DNA from: Bradyrhizobium sp. LLZ17
Lineage (GTDB): Bacteria; Pseudomonadota; Alphaproteobacteria; Rhizobiales; Xanthobacteraceae
Direction of reading: 5' to 3'
Length of the DNA: 64,000 nt
Assembly: GCF_041200145.1 (NCBI RefSeq)
Contig: NZ_CP165734.1
Location: 5,747,001-5,811,000, forward strand
Shown: positions 30,986 to 39,496 of the stretch, one piece after another
Numbering within the stretch: position 1 is the first letter of the stretch
Layout: the number at the start of each line of letters is the position of its first letter
Notes under the pieces: model-generated
What the model saw: the letters and a program-made list of their open reading frames with translations, nothing else
What the model was told of the DNA's origin: nothing
Database searches by the model: none
Made by a program: the position numbers and the translations under genes

Positions 30986-31875
30986 CTATTCGGCTGCGGC
31001 CTGGAACGGGCCGAGATCGCCGAACGGGATCGTCGTCGCCAGCACGTCAGCGAGCACTCGAAGTCGGCGGCCACTTTCGCAAAGCGCGGGCCGCGTTCGC
31101 GCCGCCGTTCGTCCATGTAGACCGCGCGGTTGAGCTCGAGCTGCACGGCGTGCAGGCCGCTCGCCGGGTTGCCGTAATGCTCGGTGATGAAGCCGCCGGC
31201 ATAGGGCTTGTTGCGGCCGATCGAATAGCCGAGCCCGCTCATGGTCTCCTCGACCCGGTCCGGCAAAAGCGGCGTGCAGCTCGTGCCGTAGCGGTCGCCG
31301 ATGACGATTTCGGGCCGGCGCGGCTCGTCGCTGGAGACGCCGACCGAGGGCATCGAGTGGCAATCGACCAGCACCACCGTACCGAACATCTGGTGCACCT
31401 TGTTGATCAGCCGGCGCAGCGCGCGATGATAGGGCTTGTAGAGGGTCTCGATCCGCGCCAGCGCATCGTCGACTGCGATCCGCTCGCGATAGATCTCCTG
31501 GCCGTCGCCGACCACGCGCGGGATGGTGCCGAGGCCGCCGGCGACCCGCATCGAGCGGGTATTGGCGAAGCTCGGCAGGCGGCCGGTGAACATCCGGGGA
31601 TCGAGCTCATACGGCTCGCGATTGACGTCGACATAGGAGCGGGGAAAATTGACCCGCACGGTCGGAAAGCCGCGTTCGCTGAGATGGCCGATCAGCTCGT
31701 CCATGAAAGAATCTTCCGAGCGCCGCAGCGTCGGCAGATCGATCCGCGAGGCACTCAGGAAATGATCCGGATAGGTCGAGCCGGAATGGGGCGAGTTGAA
31801 GATAACAGGCGCGCGCCATTCGGCGGGCTCCACGATCTCGAACGCTGGCGACTTGTCGCCGTCAAATCGTGTCAT
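30986..31875 (-). pseudogene. N-formylglutamate amidohydrolase, frameshifted near its 3' end
   Basis: A metal-dependent hydrolase that frees glutamate from N-formylglutamate (histidine breakdown) or acts on similar N-acyl amino acids. Motifs: APVIFNSPHSGSTYP at the start, YKPYHRALRRLI, and VLVDCHSMPS with metal ligands. ATG 31875 (MTRFDGDKS) has GAGAAG upstream. At about 31065-31070 one G seems to be lost, so the frame leaves the real end (VLADVLATTIPFGDLGPFQ, stop at 30986) and runs on through unrelated sequence to 30625. The restored length is about 296 residues. Divergent from cpdR, the usual neighbour in this group. Confidence 0.85.
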
Positions 31876-32253
31876 CTTCTCGGGCTTCGTCCCTTCGTGC
31901 CGCAAGATCCTGGCGTCCAAAGATCCTGGCGCCGCACGATCCGGCAAGGCAGGGATCCGTGATTCGGCCGGTCGAGCGGCTCTTATGTGTCGTCATTGTC
32001 CGGAATCGCAACCATTCTGCCAAGCGAAAAAGTGGGATCGACACTGGAACATGTCTTAACCCTGCGGGCACCGAGGCGGGGACCGCACCGAGCTAGTCGA
32101 TTGCGTCACGCCGCGTTCGGGTTCACAAGGGGCGCGCCGGTCGGCGCCAGGGTAAAGACTTTCACTCGAAATTTACCCTCTGTCGGGCTTAGTGACCTCT
32201 GCCGATGCCTTCTGATTGTGTTGTGACTGCTTTGGGGATTCGACGTTCCAGCC
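31876..32253. other. Intergenic region upstream of cpdR
   Basis: A 378-bp gap between divergent genes. No gene-like frame is seen. One stem GGGTAAA (32150-32156)/TTTACCC (32172-32178) lies about 75 bases upstream of cpdR and could be an operator or leader hairpin. No CtrA-type TTAA-N7-TTAA site was found by eye. Confidence 0.45.
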
Positions 32254-32613
32254 ATGCCAAAGATCCTGCTCGCCGAAGACGACAACGACATGCGACGTTT
32301 CCTGGTCAAGGCGCTCGAAAACGCCGGTTTTCAGGTCTCGTCCCATGACAACGGCATGGCCGCCTATCAGCGGTTGCGCGAAGAGCCGTTCGAGATGCTC
32401 CTGACCGACATCGTGATGCCGGAGATGGACGGCATCGAGCTCGCCCGCCGGGCCTCGGAACTCGATCCCGACATCAAGATCATGTTCATCACCGGATTCG
32501 CCGCGGTGGCCCTGAACTCCGATTCGGACGCCCCCAAGAATGCCAAGGTGCTGTCGAAACCGGTGCATCTGCGCGAATTGGTCAGCGAAGTGAACAAGAT
32601 GCTGGCGGCCTAA
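32254..32613 (+). CDS. cpdR: CpdR single-domain response regulator
   Basis: A 119-residue receiver domain with no output domain. Acidic pair DD at 9-10, phospho-acceptor Asp52 in LLTDIVMPEMDG, the Thr switch in MFITGF and the Lys in LSKPVH are all present. The sequence follows the CpdR type closely (ILLAEDDNDMRRFLVKALEN). In Caulobacter and Sinorhizobium CpdR, when unphosphorylated, brings ClpXP to the pole and opens it for cell-cycle substrates; it is phosphorylated through CckA-ChpT. It has its own promoter region and is followed by tRNA-Val. Confidence 0.95.
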   Translation: MPKILLAEDDNDMRRFLVKALENAGFQVSSHDNGMAAYQRLREEPFEMLLTDIVMPEMDGIELARRASELDPDIKIMFITGFAAVALNSDSDAPKNAKVLSKPVHLRELVSEVNKMLAA

Positions 32614-32685
32614 ATCGGCCGGTTCCGTCCTTGCGCGCGCTCCCCTGAGCCGTTATAGGGACCCCACCCGATCTAGATATCTCTA

Positions 32686-32760
32686 GGGCACGTAGCTCAG
32701 CGGGAGAGCACTACCTTGACATGGTAGGGGTCACAGGTTCGATCCCTGTCGTGCCCACCA
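32686..32760 (+). tRNA. tRNA-Val (GAC)
   Basis: A complete cloverleaf: acceptor GGGCACG/CGTGCCC, D stem GCTC/GAGC, anticodon stem CTACC/GGTAG with loop TTGACAT (anticodon GAC), T stem ACAGG/CCTGT with TTCGATC, and an encoded ACCA end. Length 75. Confidence 0.97.
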
Positions 32761-32896
32761 TCCTTCGCTCGCGCTAGCGGAGAAGGATGCCACGCCGAAG
32801 CCCAAAGGGCGCAGGCCGGGCTTGCCTCAGCGAGCTACGGCTCGGCAGGCGGCCTTGCAGAAGCGGTTACTCCGGGGGTGACAGGAAGAGCATCTC

Positions 32897-33457
32897 ATGG
32901 CTCATCCATTTTTCACGATCGGACACGCCACACGCCCGATCGATGAATTCATCGCATTGTTGCACGGCGCCTCGGTCACCCTCGTTGCCGATGTTCGCAC
33001 CGTGCCCCGCTCGCGCACCAATCCGCAGTACAACCGCGAGACCTTGCCGCAAGCGCTCGCAGCCGCGTCGATCGGCTACGAGCATATCGCTTCGCTCGGC
33101 GGTCTGCGCAGCCGCAAGCGCGAGGTGCCGCGCGAAACCAATGCGTTCTGGCAGAACGACAGCTTTCATAACTACGCCGACTACGCCATGAGCGACAGCT
33201 TTCGCGACGGCCTCGCTCACTTGCGCGAACTCGGGCAGGCGCAGCGCTGCGCCATCATGTGCGCGGAGACATTGTGGTGGCGGTGCCACCGCCGGATCAT
33301 CACCGATTATTTGCTCGCCGCCGGCGAGAGCGTATTTCACATTCTGGGACCCGGAAAGGTCGAGGAGGCGGCGATCAACTCAGCCGCGCGCGTCCTGCCC
33401 GGCGCCTGCTTGAGCTATCCCGCGCAATATCGGCAGGCTGCATCGCCTGATGCGTGA
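32897..33457 (+). CDS. DUF488 family protein
   Basis: A 186-residue protein of unknown function. It has the DUF488 start FFTIGHATRPIDEFIALL, then LVADVRTVPRSRTNPQYNRE, and the conserved block CAIMCAETLWWRCHRRIITDYL, in which Cys, Glu, Trp and the CHR triad are typical of the family. The family is common in bacteria and near redox or DNA-related genes, but no reaction has been shown that I can state. The ATG at 32897 follows GAAGAGCATCTC. A 16-bp tandem repeat lies just after the stop. Confidence 0.85.
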   Translation: MAHPFFTIGHATRPIDEFIALLHGASVTLVADVRTVPRSRTNPQYNRETLPQALAAASIGYEHIASLGGLRSRKREVPRETNAFWQNDSFHNYADYAMSDSFRDGLAHLRELGQAQRCAIMCAETLWWRCHRRIITDYLLAAGESVFHILGPGKVEEAAINSAARVLPGACLSYPAQYRQAASPDA

Positions 33458-33472
33458 TCACGGGCGGTCCAC

Positions 33473-33536
33473 GTCTGAGAAAGATGTGGTCTGAGAAAAT
33501 CGTGGTCTGAAAAAGACGTGGTCTGAAAAAGACGTG
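33473..33536 (+). repeat. Tandem repeat, four 16-bp units
   Basis: Four direct copies of GTCTGAAAAAGACGTG: units at 33473, 33489, 33505 and 33521. The last two are identical and the first two differ at two to three positions. Each unit contains GTCT...AGAC, so it is also a small hairpin. It lies between DUF488 and a lipase gene. Confidence 0.9.
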
Positions 33537-33641
33537 GACCTCCGCGCGAACGTCTCCATAATCGACGTAGAAACTGGACTACTGCGGCAGTCGACTCGCC
33601 AACAAAGAATGCGGCACGCCGCAAAGGGACAGGAGATGCCC

Positions 33642-34916
33642 ATGTTCACAACCCCGATCCCCAAATTCGCGATGGCGCTAGCCATCATAACAGGCCTCGC
33701 GATGGCGCAGGCGCACGCGGACTCGTCGCTTCCCGTGGGACCGAGCGTGGGCGATCGGGATTTGTCCGCCTTTTATCGCGGGCCTCAAACCCTGCCGGAA
33801 AGCCCCGGCGTGATGCTGCGCAGCGAGCCGATGCTGGCGCAGCCGGAGATCACGGCGGCAGGTATCGCCGAGCGCATCCTCTACACGTCGGCGGATGTGC
33901 GCTGGCACGCCGGCATCGTACCGGTCAGCGGCACGCTCTATCTGCCGAAAGGCGAGCCGCCGGCCGGAGGCTGGCCGCTGGTGGCTTGGGCGCACGGCAC
34001 GCTCGGCGTGTCGGACGTCTGTGCGCCGTCCTGGACCGGGCACAAGCCGCGCGATGCCACCTACATCCAGCGCTGGCTCGAGAACGGTTTTGCGGTGGTG
34101 GCGACCGATTATCAGGGGCTCGGCGGACCGGGGCCGCATCCCTATCTGATCTGGCAGTCGGAAGGGCGCTCGGTGCTCGACGGCGTGCGCGCGGCGCTCG
34201 CCGCATATCGCGGCAAGCTCGCTTCGAAGGTTTTCGTCAGCGGACAGTCGCAGGGCTCGGGCGCGGCAATAGGCGCGACCGTGATCGCGGAAAGTTACGC
34301 GCCCGATGTGCCGCTCGTCGCCACCGTCGCGACGGGCCTGGTGTCCACGTTCCCCGATGGTCCCTATAAGCCGCCGCAGACCACCGCGATCGGCTCGCCG
34401 ATCTACACGTCGCTGATGCTGCTCGGCGGATCGTTGCCGGATGGCGCGCCGTCGGCCGACGATCTCGTCGCCGACAAGGGCAAGCCGGTGTTGAAGGCGG
34501 CGCGCGAAAGCTGCACGCCGGAGATGCGCGAGATCGCGGGCCGCGACGGCATCACCGCCGAGAATGTCTATGTCGAGCCGATGGCCAATGTGCTGGCGCG
34601 GTTGACGCCGATTACGGACATGCCGGCGGTGCGCCTCAAGGTGCCGGTGCTGCTCGGCACCGGCCTTGCCGATTCCACACTGGTGCCGACCCGGCAATAT
34701 GCCGAAGTCGCGGCCCTGTGCGCGGCCGGCAATGATGTGGTCTGGAAGACCTATCCCGGTTACACGCATAATGGCGGCTTGCATGCGGCGTTCCCGGATG
34801 CGCTCGCGTTTTTCCGCGGCATGCTCGCCGGACAAAAGCCGCAGGGCAATTGCGCTGGGATCGTCGAACCCGGTCCTCCCGGCGAAGCTGCCAAGGGCCT
34901 CGCTTTCAACGACTAG
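33642..34916 (+). CDS. Secreted lipase/esterase (alpha/beta hydrolase, LIP-like)
   Basis: A 424-residue exported serine hydrolase. The signal peptide is FAMALAIITGLAMAQAHA (cleavage about residue 24). The oxyanion part is LVAWAHGTLGVSDVCAPSW, the nucleophile elbow is VSGQSQGSGAA, and the catalytic Asp and His are likely in LGTGLADSTLVP and GYTHNGGLHA. This pattern fits secretory lipases (PF03583-like). The start ATG 33642 is chosen because AGGAG lies 6 bases upstream; an ATG at 33636 is too close to it. Its stop shares bases with the convergent enolase-superfamily gene (CTAG at 34913-34916). Confidence 0.85.
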   Translation: MFTTPIPKFAMALAIITGLAMAQAHADSSLPVGPSVGDRDLSAFYRGPQTLPESPGVMLRSEPMLAQPEITAAGIAERILYTSADVRWHAGIVPVSGTLYLPKGEPPAGGWPLVAWAHGTLGVSDVCAPSWTGHKPRDATYIQRWLENGFAVVATDYQGLGGPGPHPYLIWQSEGRSVLDGVRAALAAYRGKLASKVFVSGQSQGSGAAIGATVIAESYAPDVPLVATVATGLVSTFPDGPYKPPQTTAIGSPIYTSLMLLGGSLPDGAPSADDLVADKGKPVLKAARESCTPEMREIAGRDGITAENVYVEPMANVLARLTPITDMPAVRLKVPVLLGTGLADSTLVPTRQYAEVAALCAAGNDVVWKTYPGYTHNGGLHAAFPDALAFFRGMLAGQKPQGNCAGIVEPGPPGEAAKGLAFND

Positions 34917-36004
34917 CTCACGAGATATCGGGTGACCGCCGCCTCGTCCCACGCAATCCCGTTGCCGGGCTCCTCGCTCGGCAGCGCAAAGCCGTCCTTG
35001 ATCTGCAATCGTGTCGCCAGCACCGCATCGGCCCAGTCGACATATTCCAGCCAGTGTGCGGTCGGCGTTACGCAGAGCAGATGCGCGCTCACCTCCGAGA
35101 ACAGATGCGTCGACATCTCGATCCCGGCGGCGTGCGCCAGCGCTGCCGCGCGCAGCCAGCCGGTGACGCCGCCGATGCGCTGCACGTCGGGCATCACGTA
35201 GTCGCAGGCCTCAGCGGCGAGCGCCGATTGCATCGCGAAGGCGCTGTCAAAATTCTCGCCGATCTGGACCGGCGTGCGCAGCGCGTCCGCGATGCGGGCG
35301 CAGCCCTCATAATCATCGTGGCGGATCGGCTCCTCGATCCAGGTCAGGCCCTCGTCGTCGAGCATCTCGCCGCGGCGGATCGCTTCCGCCACCGTCAGCG
35401 CCTGGTTGTAGTCGCACATCAGCGTCACCTGGTCGCCGACGGCTTTGCGCACCGCGCGCACGACCGCGAGATCCTCCCGCGCATCGGGCCGGCCGACGCG
35501 GATTTTTGCGGCCTGAAAGCCCTCGGCCAGCAGCTTGTGCGCCTCTTCGACCGCGGCGCCCGCCGGCATGATGCCGAGCCCCTTCGAATTATAGGCCTTG
35601 ACCGGCTTCGGCGCGCCACCGAGCAGGCGGGCCAGCGGGAAGCCCCTGCTGCGCGCCAGCGCATCCCACACCGCCATGTCGATGCCGGATTGCGCCAGCC
35701 GTTGCAGGCCGGCGAGCCCGAGCAGCGTGAAGCGCTGGGTCAGCTTGCGCTCGATCTCGAACGGCAGCAGCTCGTCGCCCGTGAGCAGCTCTGACATTTC
35801 CGTGACCATCGCCGTCAGCGGCTTCAACGCCGGCGGCGTGATCGAGAACAAATAGCCATGTCCCTGCACGCCCTGGTCGGTCTCGCAATCGATCAGCACC
35901 AGCGGCGCCTTGGCGATCACCCCTGTCGAGGTCTGGAGCGGCAGGTTCATCGGCACGATCACGGGGCGCACGACGAAGCGCTTGATGCGGACGGTCTCGG
36001 TCAT
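34913..36004 (-). CDS. Mandelate racemase / muconate lactonizing enzyme family protein
   Basis: A 363-residue enolase-superfamily enzyme. N-terminal capping domain (1-125) and a TIM barrel. Active-site parts by eye: FQAAKIRVG (the KxKxG position reads K-I-R, as in some mandelate-racemase-like members), metal ligands in MCDYNQALT, WIEEPI and PVQIGEN, and the general base in EMSTHLFSEV. The pattern fits the mandelate racemase subgroup, which works on 2-hydroxy acids or sugar acids; the substrate is unknown. A benzoylformate-decarboxylase-like gene lies 23 kb away and may or may not be linked in function. Start ATG 36004. Confidence 0.88.
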   Translation of the reverse strand: MTETVRIKRFVVRPVIVPMNLPLQTSTGVIAKAPLVLIDCETDQGVQGHGYLFSITPPALKPLTAMVTEMSELLTGDELLPFEIERKLTQRFTLLGLAGLQRLAQSGIDMAVWDALARSRGFPLARLLGGAPKPVKAYNSKGLGIMPAGAAVEEAHKLLAEGFQAAKIRVGRPDAREDLAVVRAVRKAVGDQVTLMCDYNQALTVAEAIRRGEMLDDEGLTWIEEPIRHDDYEGCARIADALRTPVQIGENFDSAFAMQSALAAEACDYVMPDVQRIGGVTGWLRAAALAHAAGIEMSTHLFSEVSAHLLCVTPTAHWLEYVDWADAVLATRLQIKDGFALPSEEPGNGIAWDEAAVTRYLVS

Positions 36005-36188
36005 GACGGTCTCCGGCGCAGCTAAAGAATAATGCCGATTTTAATCGTGCATTGTGAAACGAAAAGCGGCCTGCGGCGACTCCCATACAATGGGGATTGT
36101 GCGGGCTCGCGTTCACGGGCCCTCTGGCGCCGCATGCCGGGCCGCAATCCCTGGGAATTGCGACAAAAATGCAGATAAGGGCCACAGA

Positions 36189-37751
36189 GTGAAACAACAG
36201 ATTTCCGAACAACAGCGCAAGAGCAGCCTTGTCACGGGCGCCGCGATCGCCTTCCTGCTGCTCGCTTTGCCGGTCGCGGTGTGGCTGGACCTGACTGAGC
36301 TGAGCAAGACGGCGCTGCGCCGGCAGGCTGCGGATCTCAATTCGGTGATCACGAGCGTGCGGAGCTATTACGCGACCAACGTGGTCGGGCGGGTTTTGGC
36401 CAACCCGAACGGCGCGACCAAAGTCATCCACAATTATGAATCCGTCCCCGGTGCCATCCCGATCCCGGCCACGCTGTCGCTGGAACTCGGGCGGGTGATC
36501 GGCGCCCAGCAGGAAAATATCACCTACCGCTTCGTCTCGGATTTTCCGTTCCAGAACCGGGCGCCGCACCAGCTCGACGCGTTCGAGAAGGACGCGCTGG
36601 AAGCCCTGCGCGCAGACCCCGAGAAGAAGATCGTCGAGACCGATACCTCGCTCTTCAACGACAAGGTGCGCCTGATCGCCCCCGTGACGATGGGACCGGC
36701 CTGCGTCAGCTGTCACAACAGCCATCCCGAGAGCCCGAAGCGGGACTGGAAGGTCGGCGATGTCAGAGGAATCCAGGAGGTGGTCATCGCCCAGCCGATC
36801 GCCGCCAACATCTTCTCGTTCAAGTTCCTGCTGGCGTATTTCCTGATCGCCGCCGGCAGCGGCCTGTCTTTCCTCTCGCTGCAGCGCCGCCAGGCCGGCC
36901 GCATCAAGACCATGAACAGGGAACTCGAATCTGCCAACGACTTCCTCGCCGCGCTCTCGATGAAGATCTCGCGCTACATCCCGCCCCAGGTCTACAAGAG
37001 CATCTTCTCCGGCCAGAAGGACGTCACCATCCACACTGAGCGCAAGAAGCTGACGATCTTCTTCTCCGACATCCAGAACTTCACCGCGACCGCGGAGCGG
37101 CTCCAGCCCGAATTGCTGACCCAGCTCCTCAACGAGTACTTCACCGAGATGTCGGCGATCGCGCTTGAATATGGCGGCACCATCGACAAGTTCATCGGCG
37201 ATGCCATGCTGATCTTCTTCGGCGATCCCGAGACCAGGGGCGACCGAGCCGACGCGCAGGCCTGCCTCCAGATGGCCTGGCGCATGCAGCATCGCCTCAC
37301 CGAGCTCAATGCCAAGTGGCGCGCCTCCGGCATCGAGCTGCCGTTCAAGGCCCGCATGGGCATCAATTCCGGCTATTGCAACGTCGGCAATTTCGGCAGC
37401 AGCGATCGCATGGACTACACCATCATCGGTGCCGAGGCGAACCTCGCCGCACGGCTGCAATCCATCGCCGAGCCCGGCGGCATTGTCCTGAGCTACGAGA
37501 GCTTTGCACTCGTCAGCGACATCGTCAGCGCCCACGCGCTGCCCGCGATCACCATGAAGGGCATCAGCCGCGAAATCATTCCGTATTCGGTCGATGCGCT
37601 CAGCGATGGTTCAGCGGAGCGAAGCGGAATCATCACCGAGCGCGCACCCGGCCTCGAGCTCTATCTCGACCCCGCGGTGGTGAAGTCCGGCGATACCGCG
37701 CGCGTGCGCTCTCTGCTGGAAAGCGCACTCGCCTCGCTGAAGCCGGCGTGA
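36189..37751 (+). CDS. Membrane adenylate cyclase with periplasmic haem-c (DUF3365/Tll0287-like) sensor
   Basis: A 520-residue receptor cyclase. Helix 1 is at about 15-35. A periplasmic domain (about 40-200) contains one c-type haem motif, CVSCH, at 172-176, preceded by NDKVRLIAPVTMGPACVSCH, which matches the DUF3365 (Tll0287-like) haem domain. Helix 2 is about 205-230, then a short linker helix and a class III cyclase domain (about 275-470) with metal Asp residues D294 (IFFSDIQNF) and D338 (FIGDAMLIFFGDP). The GTG start at 36189 gives a normal N-terminus; a longer start at 36054 is unlikely. Inference: it makes cAMP in answer to a redox or gas signal. Divergent from the enolase gene. Confidence 0.9.
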   Translation: MKQQISEQQRKSSLVTGAAIAFLLLALPVAVWLDLTELSKTALRRQAADLNSVITSVRSYYATNVVGRVLANPNGATKVIHNYESVPGAIPIPATLSLELGRVIGAQQENITYRFVSDFPFQNRAPHQLDAFEKDALEALRADPEKKIVETDTSLFNDKVRLIAPVTMGPACVSCHNSHPESPKRDWKVGDVRGIQEVVIAQPIAANIFSFKFLLAYFLIAAGSGLSFLSLQRRQAGRIKTMNRELESANDFLAALSMKISRYIPPQVYKSIFSGQKDVTIHTERKKLTIFFSDIQNFTATAERLQPELLTQLLNEYFTEMSAIALEYGGTIDKFIGDAMLIFFGDPETRGDRADAQACLQMAWRMQHRLTELNAKWRASGIELPFKARMGINSGYCNVGNFGSSDRMDYTIIGAEANLAARLQSIAEPGGIVLSYESFALVSDIVSAHALPAITMKGISREIIPYSVDALSDGSAERSGIITERAPGLELYLDPAVVKSGDTARVRSLLESALASLKPA

Positions 37752-37771
37752 GGACTCAGAAGCTTCCGCAG

Positions 37772-37858
37772 CGTCATGGCCGGGCTTGTCCCGGCCATCC
37801 ACGACCGTCTTTTGCAGATCGAAGAACGAGGATGCCCGGGACAAGCCCGGGCATGACG
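37772..37858. repeat. Palindromic repeat, family F
   Basis: Ends CGTCATGGCCGGGCTTGTCC and GGACAAGCCCGGGCATGACG with inner ATCCACGACCGTC. It lies between the convergent cyclase and SBP genes. Confidence 0.75.
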
Positions 37859-37890
37859 ACCTCTTGTGAATCACATTGTGGCAAGTCACC

Positions 37891-39114
37891 TCATCGCGCT
37901 GCGCCTTCCGTGAACGCCGTCTCGATCACCGCGCCGAATAATTGCCAGGAGCGGCCGTCAAATTGCACAAGCCGCGTCTGCTTGATCGGCAGATAGCTGT
38001 CCGGCGAGGTATTCATCCTGATGCTGGGCAGCGCAACGGTGGGGTGATAATTCCTGAGCGAAGCCGCCTGACGCATGACGTTGTCGCGGGACAGGTCGCC
38101 GCCGCATTGCTTCAGCACCTGCGTCAGCGTCTCGGCCGCGGCGTAGCCGTAGAGCGCGGCGCTGTTGTTGGTGCTTTCGACGTGATGATATTTATCCATG
38201 AAGGCGAACCAGTCCTTCATGGCAGGATCGTCTTTCCATGCGGGATCACTTGGATCCTTGAGAAAAGCGGTCGAGATCACCCCGGCCGAATTCTGCAGGC
38301 CGGCAGGCGCCATCGCATTGGCGATCGAGGCGGACGCATCGTTCACGATCATGACCGGGTGCCAGTTGAGCGAGGCGGCCAGCTGGATCACCCTGGACGC
38401 GGTCGACGGCACGCCGAGAAAGACGAAGATATCGGCGCCCGCGCGTTTGAGCACCGAGACGTGGCCTTCGAGATGCTCGTCGGCAATGTCGAAGGCGATG
38501 TCGACGAGGACGAGACGGTTCAGATCGCCAAGACCTTCCTCCATGCCCTTGAGCAGCGCGCGTCCGAACTGGTCGTTCTGCCAGAGCACCACGATCTTGC
38601 GATGCGGATAATAGGCCTGGATGTAGTTGGCGTAGATGCGCCCTTCCGACCGGAATGCCGGCTGCCAGCCCATGGTCCAGGGAAACGCCTTGGCCTGGCT
38701 CAGCGCCTCGTCGCCGGAGGCGACGAAAAGCTGCGGCACTTTCTTCTCGTTCAGATACCGGCGCGTGGCGAGGTTGCCGGGCGTGCCGAACGAACCGAAC
38801 ATGAAGAGGACATCGTCCTTCTCGACAAGGCTGCGCGTGAGCTCCAGCGCGGTCGCCGGATCGGAATTGTCGTCGCGCGTGATGAAGCGGATCTTGCGGC
38901 CGTTGATGCCGCCGCGATCGTTGATCATGTCGAAATAGGCGGCCTCCGCCTTGCCGATCGCGCTGAATTCGGACAGCGGTCCGGAATACGGCATGAGATT
39001 GCCAATGCGGATTTCCGGCTCGCCCGCGGATTGATCGGCGCGTTGCTCGGACATCGCTCCCAGCGACGCGAAGGCGACCGCCACAACCAACAGCATCCTG
39101 CCGATGACGCGCAT
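37891..39114 (-). CDS. ABC transporter substrate-binding protein, branched-chain amino-acid type (orphan)
   Basis: A 407-residue periplasmic binding protein of the Leu/Ile/Val (type I fold) class. Signal peptide MLLVVAVAFASLGAMSEQ near the N-terminus. The body starts IRIGNLMPYSGPLSEFSAIG and continues with GGINGRKIRFITRDDNSDP, both typical. The start ATG 39114 gives the best signal peptide. There are no permease or ATPase genes beside it, so it must use a transporter encoded elsewhere or act as a sensor for another system. In Bradyrhizobium such proteins often bind aromatic acids; the ligand here is unknown. Confidence 0.88.
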   Translation of the reverse strand: MRVIGRMLLVVAVAFASLGAMSEQRADQSAGEPEIRIGNLMPYSGPLSEFSAIGKAEAAYFDMINDRGGINGRKIRFITRDDNSDPATALELTRSLVEKDDVLFMFGSFGTPGNLATRRYLNEKKVPQLFVASGDEALSQAKAFPWTMGWQPAFRSEGRIYANYIQAYYPHRKIVVLWQNDQFGRALLKGMEEGLGDLNRLVLVDIAFDIADEHLEGHVSVLKRAGADIFVFLGVPSTASRVIQLAASLNWHPVMIVNDASASIANAMAPAGLQNSAGVISTAFLKDPSDPAWKDDPAMKDWFAFMDKYHHVESTNNSAALYGYAAAETLTQVLKQCGGDLSRDNVMRQAASLRNYHPTVALPSIRMNTSPDSYLPIKQTRLVQFDGRSWQLFGAVIETAFTEGAAR

Positions 39115-39328
39115 GCTCGACACCTTGTCGTTGGCCCCCAACGAGGTCGGCTCAATCCGCACCGAGGCGAGTTGATCTACGTCAAGCGTTGGGCGATCGT
39201 GTGGCCGGGCAGCCGCGATGGAAGCGGCAGGCGTGCTGACGCGCTGCTTGCAAGAGTGCCCGTGCGGTACCCCCCACTAGCCCTTCCAACAGGCGGGGGG
39301 TCGATCGTATTTGAGTGCGGGCTTGTGG

Positions 39329-39461
39329 CCATCCTTCGAGACGCCCGCCTTTGGCGGGCCCTCAGGATGAGGACCGAGTGTACGGCGGAAGTTTCAACGG
39401 GCGCCGATGCCGCTTAGCCTCATCCTGAGGAGACCGCGGAGCGGTCGTCTCGAAGGAGAGG
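39329..39461. repeat. Palindromic repeat pair, family G
   Basis: Two inverted half-elements: CCATCCTTCGAGACGCCCGCC ending CTCAGGATGAGG, then CCTCATCCTGAGG ending GTCTCGAAGGAGAGG. Together they form a large interrupted inverted repeat in the 382-bp gap between the SBP and monooxygenase genes. The rest of that gap (39115-39328) shows no gene. Confidence 0.75.
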
Positions 39462-39496
39462 CGTGCGCTCAGGCCGGCCAGCGCGGCTGTTGCGGC

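Noticed and set aside
32761..32896. Integration site scar downstream of tRNA-Val
   Set aside because: No repeated tRNA 3' end, integrase or island genes follow; the stretch holds only a small inverted repeat.
33473..33536. CRISPR array
   Set aside because: The units are direct tandem copies with no spacers between them, and no cas genes are present anywhere in the window.
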